A stretch of 64,000 nucleotides of DNA from Lycium barbarum (GCF_019175385.1 NC_083344.1:64046782-64110781); one strand, 5' to 3'; positions 1-11,931 are shown, numbered from the stretch's first letter. Made by a program: numbers and translations. Notes: a model not told the origin generated them from the sequence alone.

Positions 1-948
1 ATAGTTCCTATGTTGCAGCAGTTTTTTTTTTTTTTACTTCCCACTAACCATCACCTTTCCTTAACTTCACCTCCTAACTCCAATTCAATCAATAACCATT
101 AAAAGTGCCTAAGGAGTAAAACAGGGATCCAACTAGGTCAATAAGAACAACGGGGGTAGGCTACTTGGCTGTTGTAGAAAGAAAAGCTAAAGGCTCAACG
201 GGGTTTACTAGGGATATACATACACAAAGGGTAGGCAAGCGACGTCTTAAAACTTTGGCTAACAAAGAAATGCCTAGATCACTTCCTCAACTTCTCACTC
301 AATTTCGCTTCACCAACACATCGGGCAAGTTCTAGTCATCATTATCAAGCGTGGATCATACCAGAGTTTCCTCACATCACACATAGCGCATAATCAACAC
401 AAACCAGATTCATACAACCATCCCATCAAGCAACTATCACAAATCATGCCAAGTGGGTCATAATGAGTCAATGCAGTCTACTACAGCAATATTTCGAGGT
501 AGGTCGCCTAATTATTTAAGCATGCTTTTTAAAGATCTTCCAGAAAAACTCATGGTTTCCACATTCCACCTAACTTGAACACCTAACATTCGAGTGGTCT
601 GACAGGCTTGACTCCAATGACTTTGCTACAAAATCTAAAAAATCTAACCCGGTTCAAAAGTTCCCCCTCAGGAAAGAACCGAGGTCATAAGAAAAGCCAA
701 AGGGGTGGATGGTGTGTGCCACTACGAAGGACTCAAGAAGCTACCAAAAAATTGAAAATCTTTTTTTTTTAAAGACTCAAACACTAACAAAAAGAAAACC
801 TATGGCAACTTGATCACCATCCTTAACCTCAAAATGTTTTTACAAGGGACGTATTTCCCACCCCACACATAAATCATGCTTTGCCCTCGAAGCATATAGA
901 TGGAAAAACAATGTAAGGCAAGAAATACTCCCTGAGGCCCACTAGGGC
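1..948 (-). other. Athila 3' noncoding region
   Basis: No open frame of useful length and no LTR match. The stretch holds poly-T and poly-A runs (near 21-35 and 762-770) and lies between the third ORF and the 3' LTR that must sit left of the window. Nothing else recognised. Confidence 0.6.
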
Positions 949-2223
949 CTAGTCGTCATCCTCATCATCCTCAGCCTCGCCACCAGACGGCTCGGAATCT
1001 TCTTCTTCATCATCATCAGCATCTTGTGCCTCGGATTCTTCTTCACTACCCTCCTCCATGTCAGCGGCTATGAGATCCGCAGAACACAAATCCTTATTAG
1101 CGGACAGTCTGTCCTCCTCTCCAATGAGCACTCTTGAGTAAGTGGTATGAGGACACTCCGCAAACACGCTTGAGATATCTAGCTCAAACTTCTCACTAGC
1201 GAGTAACGCCATCTTGTATAGTTGTGTTAGCACGGTAGATTGAGCCGATCTTTCTTGTGCTGGAGTCAGGTTAAACTTGCTCTGCTCGGGGCCTTTGACA
1301 TTAGAGATATCGATCGGGTTATCTGGGCACTCAAGGACCCTGTCATGCCTGCTCTCCAAGTGCGCGACCAACTTCCTCGGATATGCTGTGAGTGTATTTC
1401 CAAAGCTAAGCTTGAGGGATATTCCCTCTCCGATGCGGATCATATCCTGAAGCATCCAGTATCCAATGTTGACTGGTTGCCTAGTCAGGAAGAAGTACAC
1501 TATTGCCACTCTCTCTTTCAGCACAGTGGTGAAGTGGTCAAGAGGCATAATGCGGTAATTTAGGAGCCGCAGCCACACTCGTGCCTCCTTCAGAAAATCG
1601 CCCATTAGCATCGTCTTATGCTTCCTCGGATCATCTCGGTATCTTGCCTAATTCGCCATGGAGTCAGGCCCACAAAAGGTTTCCCGAATGGCCTTATAGT
1701 CAGGCCTTTTTATGAACTTGAGCAACGGGCCTACAGGATGGTCTGGAACCCCCAAGTGTGCACACAAAGTGGAGGCTGTCAACGACACCCATTCACCCCG
1801 AAATTGCACGGAATGATGAGGCTCGCCACCCTCTGATCTTGCCAGAATGATGTTGGAATACAGCTCCAGAACTAGGTCAATGTTTACCGGCCCTGGGTTA
1901 TAAAATACCACCCTCCAGCCCATTCCGACTATTTGATTATAAATTCCTCTGAAATTCTTCTTTAATGCCACCTTGTTGACAGGTCGTTCGTGCACATATC
2001 CATCGGCCAAGGGGAACTCTTTGTACCACTCTTCTGCCAACCCAGTCCCATAAAAAGTAGGTCGAGGCCTCTGGGAAGAGGCCCGAGGGATAGGGACCAC
2101 TGGCTGCTTTCCACTATGAGTCGTTGCCCCTTTCTTTGTGGCGTTGTGCTTGCCACCTCTACTTCTTTTGGAACCTTGGGACGGGCCTGAGTCGTCCACT
2201 TTACCCTTTCCTTTGTTCACCAT
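949..2223 (-). pseudogene. Athila third ORF (plant transposon-protein domain), one in-frame stop
   Basis: Two open stretches, 2223-1648 (191 aa) and 1611-949 (220 aa), lie in the same frame and are separated by one stop codon at 1648-1650, where a Trp codon is expected. Together they make about 425 residues. The N-terminus is basic and low complexity (Lys/Gly/Ser rich). The middle carries the GWRVVFYNPGPVNIDLVLE and HLGVPDHPVGPL motifs that I know from the 'putative plant transposon protein' family found downstream of integrase in Athila/Tat elements. The C-terminal 35 residues are almost all Asp, Glu, Ser and Gly. The function is unknown; an envelope-like or nucleic-acid-binding role has been suggested for third ORFs of this clade but nothing here proves it. 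No signal peptide or membrane segment is visible. Confidence 0.75.
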
Positions 2224-3028
2224 CGTACCTGTTGAGATTCAAAACACAAACATCTAACTTCGTTAGCAAATTTTAAACCAAGTGGGGGCGTGAAACGACC
2301 CCACACTTATTGCAAGCCGTGTGTTTGGGCAATGAATACTCATGGTCGTTAATGACTCTCCAGTGGGGTGGTGAAACAACCCCACACTTACTTCCGACTA
2401 TGATACACAAAACTCAGAACGAAGAAGTTAACTATTTTTTTTTTCAGTCTAAGACGACAAACTTAGTGAATTAAAGACTATCCTAAAAAACAATGAAAAA
2501 GCATGTTGAATGCCCTATGAGTGTTCATGGCGGTACCCTACGCTGTTTCATGTTTATTTGCTACTCCAGACTTCACAAAAATCACATGACAATTCATTGA
2601 GGAATTTTATCAAGCAACTTGTGGGCATAGAACTATCCTTTAAAGTTTTGCAACAGTGGAGGGTTGTGAAACCGTCCCTCATGTTTGGGAATCATTGTTC
2701 TAGCGTCCCACAAGCTTTTCAAACAACACAATACCAAATCACCCATACGAATTCGCCCTAACCCATGAACCCTAATTTCTTAAACAGGGGAAAGAAGGAA
2801 TGGGATCTGTGGAGAAGAAGAAAACGCACGAATTCTTACCTTGTGTTGTGGAGGAGATGATTGACACCACTTCCCTTGGAGTTGGAAGGTATTGGGAGAA
2901 AGGCATTTTGGGTGTGGGTCCGGGTGGGGGCAGGTTTTTAGAGAGGGGGATTTGTTTTGTGAGAAGTGAAGGTTAATTGGGGGTGGCCGTGTCTTATTCT
3001 TTTTAAAAGAATTCAAACTGGGCTGACC

Positions 3029-3430
3029 TGTGCGTTAGCCATGCGTCGCATGGTAATCGCACACAGTCCCCCTTTCTGAAGTCTATACTTAGAAATTTTT
3101 TGCTCTGATCACCCTTCATGCGCTTCCCATGCGTCGCATGTTCAGCGCACAGAACCCCCTTTTCTGAACTTTATACTTAGCCAATTTTTTGGCTGTGAGT
3201 GCTTATCATGTGATGGACGTGCGACGCATCGTCATCGCACAATACACCCCTTTCTAAACTTTATACTTAGCCAAATATTTGGCTCTGAGTGCTTATTTTG
3301 TGATGGACGTGCGGCGCATAGTAATCGCACAATACATCCCTTTATGAACTTTGTACTTAGCCAAAAATTTGACCTGCTTACCCCTTGTGCGATTTCCATG
3401 CGACGCATGTGAATAGCACGTACAAACCTG
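3029..3430. repeat. Tandem repeat, about 90 bp unit, 4.5 copies
   Basis: Units begin near 3029, 3117, 3207, 3297 and 3385. Each pairs a short inverted word of the ATGCGTCGCATG type with CGCAC, then a shared CTTTATACTTAGCCAA stretch. Copies differ at many positions, so the array is old. The same CATGCGC/GCGCATG words recur in the LTR of this element at about 18068-18222. Confidence 0.8.
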
Positions 3431-3516
3431 GAGCTTTTTCGTTAACTGCGTTGCACGTTTCTTTCTCCTGCTCGTTAGATGGACATGCAACATGAACACA
3501 CACATGACATATATGC

Positions 3517-3650
3517 TACAAAATTGGGCTGCCTCCCAACCAGCGCCTTAGTTAAGGTCGTGGCAAGACACTATTTTTTTTTTAAAATTGTTACATTACA
3601 AACTCGGGTTGCCTCCCGAGAAGCGCTTGAGTTAACGTCGCGGCACGACG
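3517..3650. repeat. Diverged direct duplication downstream of integrase
   Basis: Two copies (about 3517-3572 and 3592-3650) share TACAAAa(t/c)TGGGCTGCCTCCC-like and GCGCTTGAGTTAA-like words, separated by a T-rich spacer. Differences between copies are scattered. Confidence 0.6.
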
Positions 3651-3661
3651 TATTTCCTTGT

Positions 3662-4760
3662 TTACTCATCATCGAGGAGCACTTGCTCCTTTTCCTTGTC
3701 AAAATTTCCGCCCCAATATCGCTTGAGGCGCTGCCCATTAACCAAGAACTTGCGCACCCCATCCATTGTTTGTATTTCGATGGCCCCATGGTGTGTGATT
3801 TGCGATACCACAAATAGGCCAGACCATCGGGACTTAAGCTTTCCCGGAAACAACCGCAGCCTAAATTTGAAGAGTAGTACCTGCTGCCCTGGGGCGAATT
3901 CACGATGCTGTATATGCTTGTCATGCCATCGCTTAGTTTTCTCCTTGTACAGCTTTGCATTCTTATATGCCCCCAGTCTGAATTCATCAAGCTTGTGTAG
4001 CTGCAACAACCTCTTTTCTCCAGCCAAGCTCATATCAAGATTGAGATTTTTAATTGCCCAATATGCTTTATGCTCTAGTTCAACCGGCAGATGACACGCC
4101 TTCCCATAGACTAACCTGTAAGGAGAAGCTCCGATGGGGGTTTTATATGCAGTGCGACACACCCATAAAGCGTCATCCAACTTCATTGCCCAATCCTTCC
4201 TCTGAGCATTTGCAGTTTTCTTTAAAATTTGCTTTACCTCTCTATTTGAGACTTCTACCTGTCCGCATATCTGTGGGTGGTAACCTGTAGACACCTTGTG
4301 CTTAACCCAATATTTCGCCAGAAGGTTCTTCAGCAAGCTGTTGCAGATGTGGGCTCCCCCATCGCTGATCATAGCCCGTGGAGTTCCAAACCTTGCGAAT
4401 ATATTCTTTCGCACAAAATTCACCAGCACCTTCGCATCATTGGTTGGAAGAGGGACTGCCTCTACCCATTTTGAAACATAATCGACGGCAAGCAGAATGT
4501 ACCTGCTACCGAAGGATGGTGGGAATGGCCCCATAAAGTCGATGCCCCAAACGTCAAATATCTCTACCTCTAATATGTTCGTCAGAGGCATCTCGTGCCT
4601 CTTAGAGATGTTTCCCGTTCGTTGACATCGATCACAACTTCTAGCAAATGCATGGGCATCTTTGAAGAGGGTGTGCCAATAGAAGCCAGACTATAATACC
4701 TTAGCCGCAGTACGATCACCTTGAAAGTGTCCCCCATATGGGGGAGAATGAGAACTCTCC
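3662..4760 (-). pseudogene. Athila integrase
   Basis: Reading in one frame from about 4760, the zinc-binding HHCC region comes first (PYGGH, then CDRCQRT) and is broken by one stop at 4691-4693. The open part from 4591 to 3662 (309 aa) holds the catalytic core: Asp in WGIDF, Asp in ISDGG and Glu in GQVEVSN, with 35 residues between the last two, the DD35E spacing of retroviral-type integrases. The C-terminal part has the [11 protein letters not shown] segment that is conserved in plant Ty3/gypsy integrases. No chromodomain follows, as expected for Athila. The protein would insert the cDNA into the genome. The catalytic triad looks intact, but the upstream pol frame is shifted several times, so no full polyprotein can be made. 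Confidence 0.85.
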
Positions 4761-4775
4761 AACACTTGACCCACC

Positions 4776-6546
4776 TCACTGTGGAATGCATCTCCACATT
4801 AGCTGATCGGTTCCTTGCTTAAACAAGTACGGCTCATCCCATATGTAAAACTGTGAGTCATGATATAGCTTCTTTCTCTGCTGTGAAGTGGCTTCAGGTG
4901 GGTACACCCCACTTACGATCAAATTCACAACATCAGCGTACCATGGCACTTCAGGAACAGGAATTGCAAATAGCTGCTCGTCAGGGAAACACTCTCGAAT
5001 TTGCACATCCTCCACAAAATGGGTATGGTTGTCTAATCTGGACAGTTGGTCTGCAACTTGGTTCTCCACTCCCTTCCGATCTTAATCTCAATATCAAATT
5101 CTTGCAACAGAAGAATCCACCAAATCAGCCTGGGTTTAGCATCCTTCTTGCTGAACAAGTAGCGAATAGTTGCATGGTCTGTGTAAACAATAACATGTGT
5201 TCCCACAAGATAGGACCGAAACTTATCAAATGCATAAACCACAACTAGTAGCTCCTTCTCTGTCACAGTGTAATTCGATTGAGCCGTATCTAACATCTTG
5301 CTGGCATAGTAGATAGAATGAAAAACTTTCTCTCATCGCTGGCCCAACATAGCCCCCACAGCATTGTCACTTGCATCACACATTAACTTGAATGGCAAGT
5401 TCCAGTCAGGTGCAATGATTATTGGTGTAATTACCAATCTCTTATTTAGACCTTTAAAGGACTTAATACATGCATCATCAAATAGGAATTTCACATCCTT
5501 CTCAAGTAATTTGCACATCGGACTTGAGATCTTTGAAAAATCCTTTATGAAGTGCCTGTAGAATCCTGCATGCCCGAGGAAACTGCGCACACCCTTGACT
5601 GATATGGGAGGTGGCAGCTTCTCAATGACCTCCACTTTTGCACGATCAACCTCCAGCCCTCTCTTTGAAACCTTGTGCCCAAGGACTACTCCTTCTCAGA
5701 CCATAAAGTCATATTTTTCCCAATTCAAGACCAGGTTAGTTTCTTCACATCTTGCCAGCACTCGGTCTAGATTTTGCAAGAAAACCTCAAAAGAGTTCCC
5801 GAATACCGAAAAATCATACATGAACACTTCGACGAAGTCCTCAACCATCTCTGAGAAAATAGCCATCATGCACCTTTGGAAAGTCACGGGTGCATTGCAC
5901 AACCCAAATGGCATGCGGTTGAAAGCATATGTGCCATACGGGCATGTAAACGTGGTCTTCTCCTGATCCTCCAGAGCAATAGCTATCTGATTATATCCAG
6001 AATAACCATCCAGAAAGCAATAAAACTCCTGCCCGGCTAACCTGTCAAGCATTTGATCTATGAAGGGAATAGGATAGTGATCCTTTCTGGTTGCCTCGTT
6101 CAGCTTGCGGTAATCCATGCAGATTCTCCACCCAGTGATTGTTCTAGTAGGGATGAGCTCGTTTTTATCATTTGTCACAACTGTCATCCCTCCTTTCTTC
6201 GGGACGTATTGCACCGGGCTCACCCACTTACTGTCTGTAATGGGAAAAATAATGCCTGAATCTAACCACTTGATTACCTTTTTCTTGACAACCTCCTTCA
6301 TCACAGGGTTTAGTCTTCGTTGATGCTATGCTCTGGGCTTATGGTCATCCTTCATAAGAATCTTTTGCATGCACAGTGCGGGGCTAATTCCCTGAATATC
6401 AGATATTTTCCACCCTAATGCTCTTTTGTGGGACTTCAATACTTTGAGGCAAACATTAACCTCTTCAGTGGTCAATTTTGCTGCCAATATCACTGGTAAG
6501 GTATCCCCCTCACCTAAGAATGCATATTTAAGATGGGCGGGCAATG
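4776..6546 (-). pseudogene. Athila reverse transcriptase and RNase H
   Basis: Order from 6546 downward: the linker after protease (6544-6326, in frame), RT fingers and palm (6304-5696), connection (5635-5333), RNase H (5296-5033) and its end (5069-4776, another frame). The first four segments share one frame and are separated by stops; a frameshift lies near 5065. RT shows WRICMDYRKLN, FLDGYSGY and MPFGLCNAP. The catalytic box reads FMYDFSVFG where Athila elements have an Asp-Asp pair, so the first Asp is Tyr and activity should be lost. RNase H is recognised by LMCDASD and [11 protein letters not shown]. This stretch continues the protein cut by element A at 6552/14560. Confidence 0.85.
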
Positions 6547-6551
6547 GCTTC
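6547..6551. repeat. Target site duplication of element A, left copy (GCTTC)
   Basis: GCTTC immediately before the left LTR is repeated exactly after the right LTR at 14561-14565. Five bases is the expected size for Ty3/gypsy integrase. Confidence 0.95.
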
Positions 6552-9352
6552 TGTTATATCCCGTATTTCGTACATTCAGATATTTAAAGGAAGTCGTGGT
6601 AAGTTAAGGGCAAGACTATTTTCCAAAATTATTTTAATGAACAAGTTGTTTATTAGTATGGTAATACTGTGAAAGGCTAGGGGCAAAATGGAAATTTCAT
6701 AAAATATTCAAGAAAGTTCTTGAAGAGGCCATGTTGGCCGTGTGGCATATAGGTATATGTCCACATTTTTATTTAATGGGGACTAATTATATATATGTGT
6801 GGACTAAAGCTTACATAAGAAGACAATTAGTCTTCTTTGTTTATTTTTAAGAAAGTTCAAGAAAAAGGAAGAAGGGGACATGTGTCCACCTTGGGTTGGT
6901 AGAGCCATATATATATATATAATTGATGACCAAAATAAGGGCAACTCATCATTTTGACTCTAGAACACTGGAAAAAAAAAGAGAAGAAGAAGAAAGAGAT
7001 ATAGTAGTGTTCGGCCATGGCTCAAAAAAATTGAGGCCATGGAAAGTGATCAAGAAAAATTATTTCTTCTCGCTTTTCTACTAAATGGAAGGCCCTTATT
7101 AACATGGAGTAATTGTTGGAACAAGCAAAGCATTCATTGGGCAATTCATAAGCCTAGCCGAATGAAGGAGTTAAGTGCAGAAGGTATGTATTCAATCTTC
7201 TTTCACATGTGTTAGGGGTGATTTGTGCATGTTATAGTATGTAGAAATGGATGAAATTCATGAAATATGTGTATATGGGTTGTGGCCGAGTAGGGCCAAG
7301 TTGGTAGAATGTGATGAATTGATTTTATTTAGTAGTTTGATTGTTGTCGTGGCAGATTCTATGATGTAAAATGAGGATTTAATGGTTGGAAATGAAGTTG
7401 TGATTGTTTGTGGATTATGGAAGAAGTTAGTGTGACATTAGTATGGTTTCTTATATTTGTAGGAATGATATTGCTAATGTGTAGGTTGTAAATATAATTC
7501 ATGAATTTGGAAGTGAGACATGTGTTGGAAGATTGTAAGTTGGGTTGTTGTGGTTGAATTTGAAAGAAGGAAATAGGTTGTTATTGTTCTCGTTGAGTTT
7601 GGAAGGTCTCGGGTGAAGTAGTATGTTGATTGGGTCGTTTTGAATGTTATGTGAATTGAATTAAATATAAATGAAATACCGTTGAATTGTATGACAAAGG
7701 TTGTTAATGTTAGAATGCGTCTTGAATCGATTGTTGATGTTGTTGGTATGATTGTTGGTATTGTTGTTGATAGTTCGGCCAAGTTTAATTCTCGGATTGT
7801 TGATTGATGAACGAGTTAGATTCTCGGGGATGGTGTATTTACAGGGGAGATGCTGCCGAAATTTCGGCAGATCATAAGTGAATTTATTTGAAAGACTAAG
7901 ACAAGTGTGTGTGACGATGAATCTAATGATTATGTAAATCTTCTTGAATGTAGACTAGCGATAACGAGCTTGGACAATTAAGCGTAGCTAATAGGACGTG
8001 GAGCAGGTATGTTAAGGCTCGTCCTTTTCTTTCAAGGCATGATTCCGATGCTATGATTTCATAATTGCTTCCATATTTTCCTTGTTTTTAAAAGTTAGAT
8101 GTTTATGATTCCAAGGCATGATTCTCTTCCCGATAACTCATAAACGTTTTTCCAAAGTGTCCGTATGCTACCAAAACAGAGGTTTATGATTTTATAAGCT
8201 CTTATGACAATAACGATGGATATGTTTTACAATGACAATGATGATACCAAGGATGAGAATATTTCTATGATGACTATGATGAGAATGATTTTCCAAAAAT
8301 GGCTTCTGAAACGTTCGTAGAAGGTTCTGTACTTCAAACGCTCATAACTTTCTTATACTAACTCGGATTGACCCGAAACTTGTTTCTGAGCCTTCAGGTG
8401 TCGGTAAGTATACTTGTCTATCAAGTCTTCCGTAATATAGTCGGAGGTTACCGACCTTACGTCACTCCGATAGAGACATAATATTCTTTGGGCTCTCCTG
8501 CATGCTGCTTACATGATATATGTATATGATATATGCATATGTATATGAGGAAGATGGGAAAAAGGGCCAGAGCGCTATAGACGCTGGGATATGCACACGA
8601 TACATGTATCTGTATATGACATGACATCATCCCGGACGCGGGATGCCCGGACGCGGGACATATGTGGTTAAATGGATCGGCTGCCGACGCCTCGGCAACA
8701 TGATATGTTCTATTTTCTATATATATGAACAAGAAATATTTTTCAAAGAAAGCTAAGCATGCATGGCATCCGCCCTAAGAGGTACTCACATGTACAGGTT
8801 ACTCTTTTATCTTATGATATGCTCTATATTTTCATTCGGTTATTATTCATATTTACAACCCTCACTATGTTACTATTAATGCCTTACATACTCAGTACAT
8901 TGCTCGTACTGACCCCCCTTTCTTCGGGGGCTGCGTTTCATGTCGCGCAGGTGTATACAGATGAGTAAAGGACATTGCTAGAAGATGCTTCAGCTGGATT
9001 GGCGAACTCCACATCCTTTCGGAGTGTTGCCGAGTCAGAGTACATGTGTTATGATTTCTGATTAATGTTACAGACTTTGCAGACAGAGTCGTGGGCATAG
9101 AATGTCAGTTTGTAAGCGGCTCCATCAGCCGATGTGTCTTATAGTATTATGTTACAGATCCATTATGATTACAGACTATACTTGATTTGAGTACGATGAA
9201 AGAAAAGTTTCCGAAGGCTTTACTATGTATTTCATTCTTATTCGATTTAAAGGTCCAAAGAGATTATGTATGTAATAAGAGTCAGCGGGTTCGCTCGGCT
9301 CCGAATGTGGGGTCGGGTGCCCATCACACCCTAGTAAGATCAGGGTGTGACA
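6552..9352 (+). repeat. Left LTR of element A
   Basis: Starts TGTTATATCCCG and ends GGGTGTGACA. Contains a TATA-like AT run near 6909, an 18-bp perfect palindrome at 7853-7870, and the CCCCC/GGGGG hairpin at about 8911-8933 preceded by CATACTCAGTACA. It is longer than the right LTR: about 150 bp near 8338-8480 has no counterpart on the right. Confidence 0.93.
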
Positions 9353-9355
9353 AAG

Positions 9356-9366
9356 TGGTATCAGAG
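9356..9366 (+). promoter_or_regulatory. Primer binding site of element A
   Basis: TGGTATCAGAG three bases after the LTR end, complementary to the 3' end of initiator-Met tRNA. Confidence 0.9.
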
Positions 9367-9398
9367 TAGGTTGGCTGCAAAGTCGTGTCCAGTAGAGT

Positions 9399-9438
9399 CC
9401 TGTTTATGGGTGTGAAGCCGGCCACATTTATAAACAGG
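9399..9438 (+). promoter_or_regulatory. Leader hairpin of element A
   Basis: CCTGTTTAT pairs with ATAAACAGG. The same hairpin sits at the same distance from the primer site in B (19357-19396) and C (42271-42310). Candidate dimerisation or packaging signal; that role is inference. Confidence 0.6.
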
Positions 9439-10248
9439 AGGCTGCAGGGTATCTAAGGATTGTTGACCTTCTTTCTGTCTTAGATCGTGCGATAGAGCCA
9501 AGTTATAGGAAAATGAGATTTCTTATATAAGTCTTACATACGACAGAAGGAGGTAAGTGATGATATGGGAAGTTATAGAAGTAAGCCTTGATATTTTGTT
9601 CTGTTACCTGAAATTGGAAGCTCTGGGTGGCTGGAGTATGTCGTATGACTGTATGCCCTGTGAGGCATTGTTGGTACTTGCTGCGTGCAGATTTTGAATA
9701 GTAAGAATGATAAGGGAGATTCCTCCAGAATAGTTCAGAAGTCAGGTCATTTAGTGAGATACGCCTAATAGGAAGAAGCGTGGAAAGGAAATACTATAAA
9801 CAGACGATAAGTGGTATGTGATATTTCAGAGGAGCTACGTATTTGGGCATGGCGTGAAAAATAACAGCGAGAGAGACGATTAGCAGTCCAGAGGATTAAA
9901 ATAGATAACATTCGAGGTTTAGTAAGAACAAGGTCTACTGAAGGATTCAGAGAAAGTTGACAATTAGTTTTCCTGTAAATTATTATGTATGGATGGTGAG
10001 TGGGAAATCCAAATGGGCTAATACCCGAAGCATTCATAAGTAACGGCGATGAAGGTATATTTACTATCATCGGGAATCTAGGAATCTAGGACGAGAGGTG
10101 GTTATACATATAAGTGAAAGGTGAATATTGAGGATTGAAAAAGGGCAAAATAGTAATTGTAAAGGGAAGGACGTGTTACGAAAATGTCTCGGAATCTGTA
10201 AGACTTCGACTTGCTCCAGATCATGTAATAAAGGTCATGCGAGGAAGT

Positions 10249-10351
10249 GGACGCGATTATATCAGCATTAAGGCACTGGATTCCATCGAAATTATGAGGT
10301 TAAGCGTGCTGAGGTGAGAGAAATTTTAGGATGGGTGACCCCCTAGGAAGT
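10249..10351 (+). pseudogene. 5S rRNA-derived segment in element A
   Basis: About 103 bases align without gaps to the plant 5S rRNA gene as I remember it, with roughly three quarters identity by hand count. The best preserved parts are GGTTAAGCGTGCT (box A region) and TAGGATGGGTGACCCCCTA (box C region), parts of the internal polymerase III promoter. Many differences are C-to-T or G-to-A. No TTTT terminator follows directly. The copy lies about 0.9 kb after the left LTR, in sense orientation. It cannot be a functional ribosomal gene in this state. Confidence 0.8.
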
Positions 10352-11894
10352 GAACTAAAAGTTCTATAAATTGAAACATAAGAGGCAAATGAGAAGCTAG
10401 AGTAACCTAAGGGGAACTAGAGTGTGCTGGATAGTTGGAGACCATAAAAGGTCGCATAGGATGAGACAGGCTAGACTGGAGAAGAGACAGAAAGTGTGTT
10501 ACAGCTCTGGAATTTGGATAGGCTTGAATAGCGTTTGGAAGTATTTTGTGGGCTAGTTGATAGTAATTATATATATATATATATATGAATGCGTATGATA
10601 TCTCATATGTAATTGTATTGGCGGGCATGTGATGTGTACCCCAGCAACCGGCATTACGGAATGGAAGGCATCAATCGAGTAAGGGTACCGAAGTTCAAGT
10701 GACAACAAAAGTAAGTGGTACCAGTGTTACGAGGTAAGCTGCTATTATTTCCACTAAAGGTTAAGATTGGAAAGTTCTAATACAACGATATTTGGAAAAG
10801 AAAGAGTGTAAATAAATGGAACGCAAGGAGATCAAAATGTCGGAAAAGGGAAAAAGGTAAGAAACCTCGGTGAATGAAACCCCCGAGAGAAACTACCGGC
10901 AAAGCACGAGACTACTTGGGTAAAACCTCAAAGATAGGAGTGTGAAGAAGATAAAGTGTGGTAATATGGAACAAAAGAGGAATGTGTGAGGTTCGAGAAC
11001 CAATTTCAATAAGTGGGGCTAAGAGAATAGTGACTGCGACAAGGAATGTGAGGTAAGAGAAACAATGCTTAGGCGTTGCGACGATGCTAGGAGATTTAGG
11101 CCCTTGAAAGGTATGTAAAGGGATAAGTGTGTAGCCATATTGATGTGGTTTCCTCGGACATGGAGGATCTTTCCTGAAAGGATGACTTAAGAGTAGAACA
11201 GACTTGTGCATTTAAAAGAATATTTCACGAACTTCAGAGCCGATGCCTCAAATGGCAAAAGGAAAAAGGTGCTCGAGTAGAAAGAAACCCAAGGAGGGTT
11301 AAGAATGAAAGTAGAAAAGGCATACTAACGGATTAGGCGAAGGAAGAGGAGAACATTTGGGAATGAAATGTAAGGAATGTACATGGGAGAGCCAACAAGG
11401 AATAACGATGGACGAAACGAGCGCCAATACAAAGAAATCAAAGACAAGTATAATTGTGTCGAGAAATGTGAGGGAAGGAGGTAAAGAAAAGTTGTGGCAA
11501 GAGCTCAAAGATGTTGCGAGCTAAGAAGTTAAGTGAACTCAGATCATAAGTTACCATAAGTGCAACTGGACTGCAATACTGTAGATAAAATGAGGGCAAG
11601 GAACAGCTTGTGGACATATTGGATCGTCGGATGCAAAGGTTACATACCAAAACATGACTTCTATTAAGACATTTTGACGAAACAGTAACAGAGAAGAGAT
11701 GATCTGGGAAGGACAAGAATAACGGGATGGCGCAGTGGATTGGAAAAACCTATGACACGGAGTAAGGACTCAAGTAAAGATCAAGAAGTTCGATTATAAA
11801 GTAAATAGGGTGAAATATAAGGAAGGGACGTGAAGGAAAGAACAGCTATAAGAGGGACCCTCCCGAAGTATTATAACACCCCATGAGGCCAGTT

Positions 11895-11931
11895 GAACAT
11901 TCGAGGACGAATGTTCTAAAGGGGGGGAGGA
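11895..11931 (+). promoter_or_regulatory. Inverted repeat and polypurine tract of element A
   Basis: GAACATTCG and CGAATGTTC pair around an AGGA loop. The polypurine tract AAAGGGGGGGAGGA follows and ends at the right LTR; it would prime plus-strand DNA synthesis. Confidence 0.85.

Larger units (their letters stand above)
2224..3661 (-). other. Athila spacer between integrase and third ORF
   Basis: About 1.4 kb without a credible coding frame. It contains repeated CCCCACACTTA words near 2300 and 2380, a minisatellite at 3029-3430 and a diverged direct duplication at 3517-3650, described separately. Confidence 0.6.
9353..11931 (+). other. Noncoding internal domain of element A
   Basis: 2.58 kb with no gag, protease, RT or integrase motif in any frame. 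It holds the primer site, a leader hairpin (9399-9438), a 5S rRNA-derived segment (10249-10351), an AT run near 10570 and the 3' hairpin plus polypurine tract. The last ~70 bp before the hairpin resemble the same place in element C. Confidence 0.85.

Noticed and set aside
1240..1836. Plus-strand open stretches over the third Athila ORF
   Set aside because: They lie antisense to a recognisable protein domain and have no motif.
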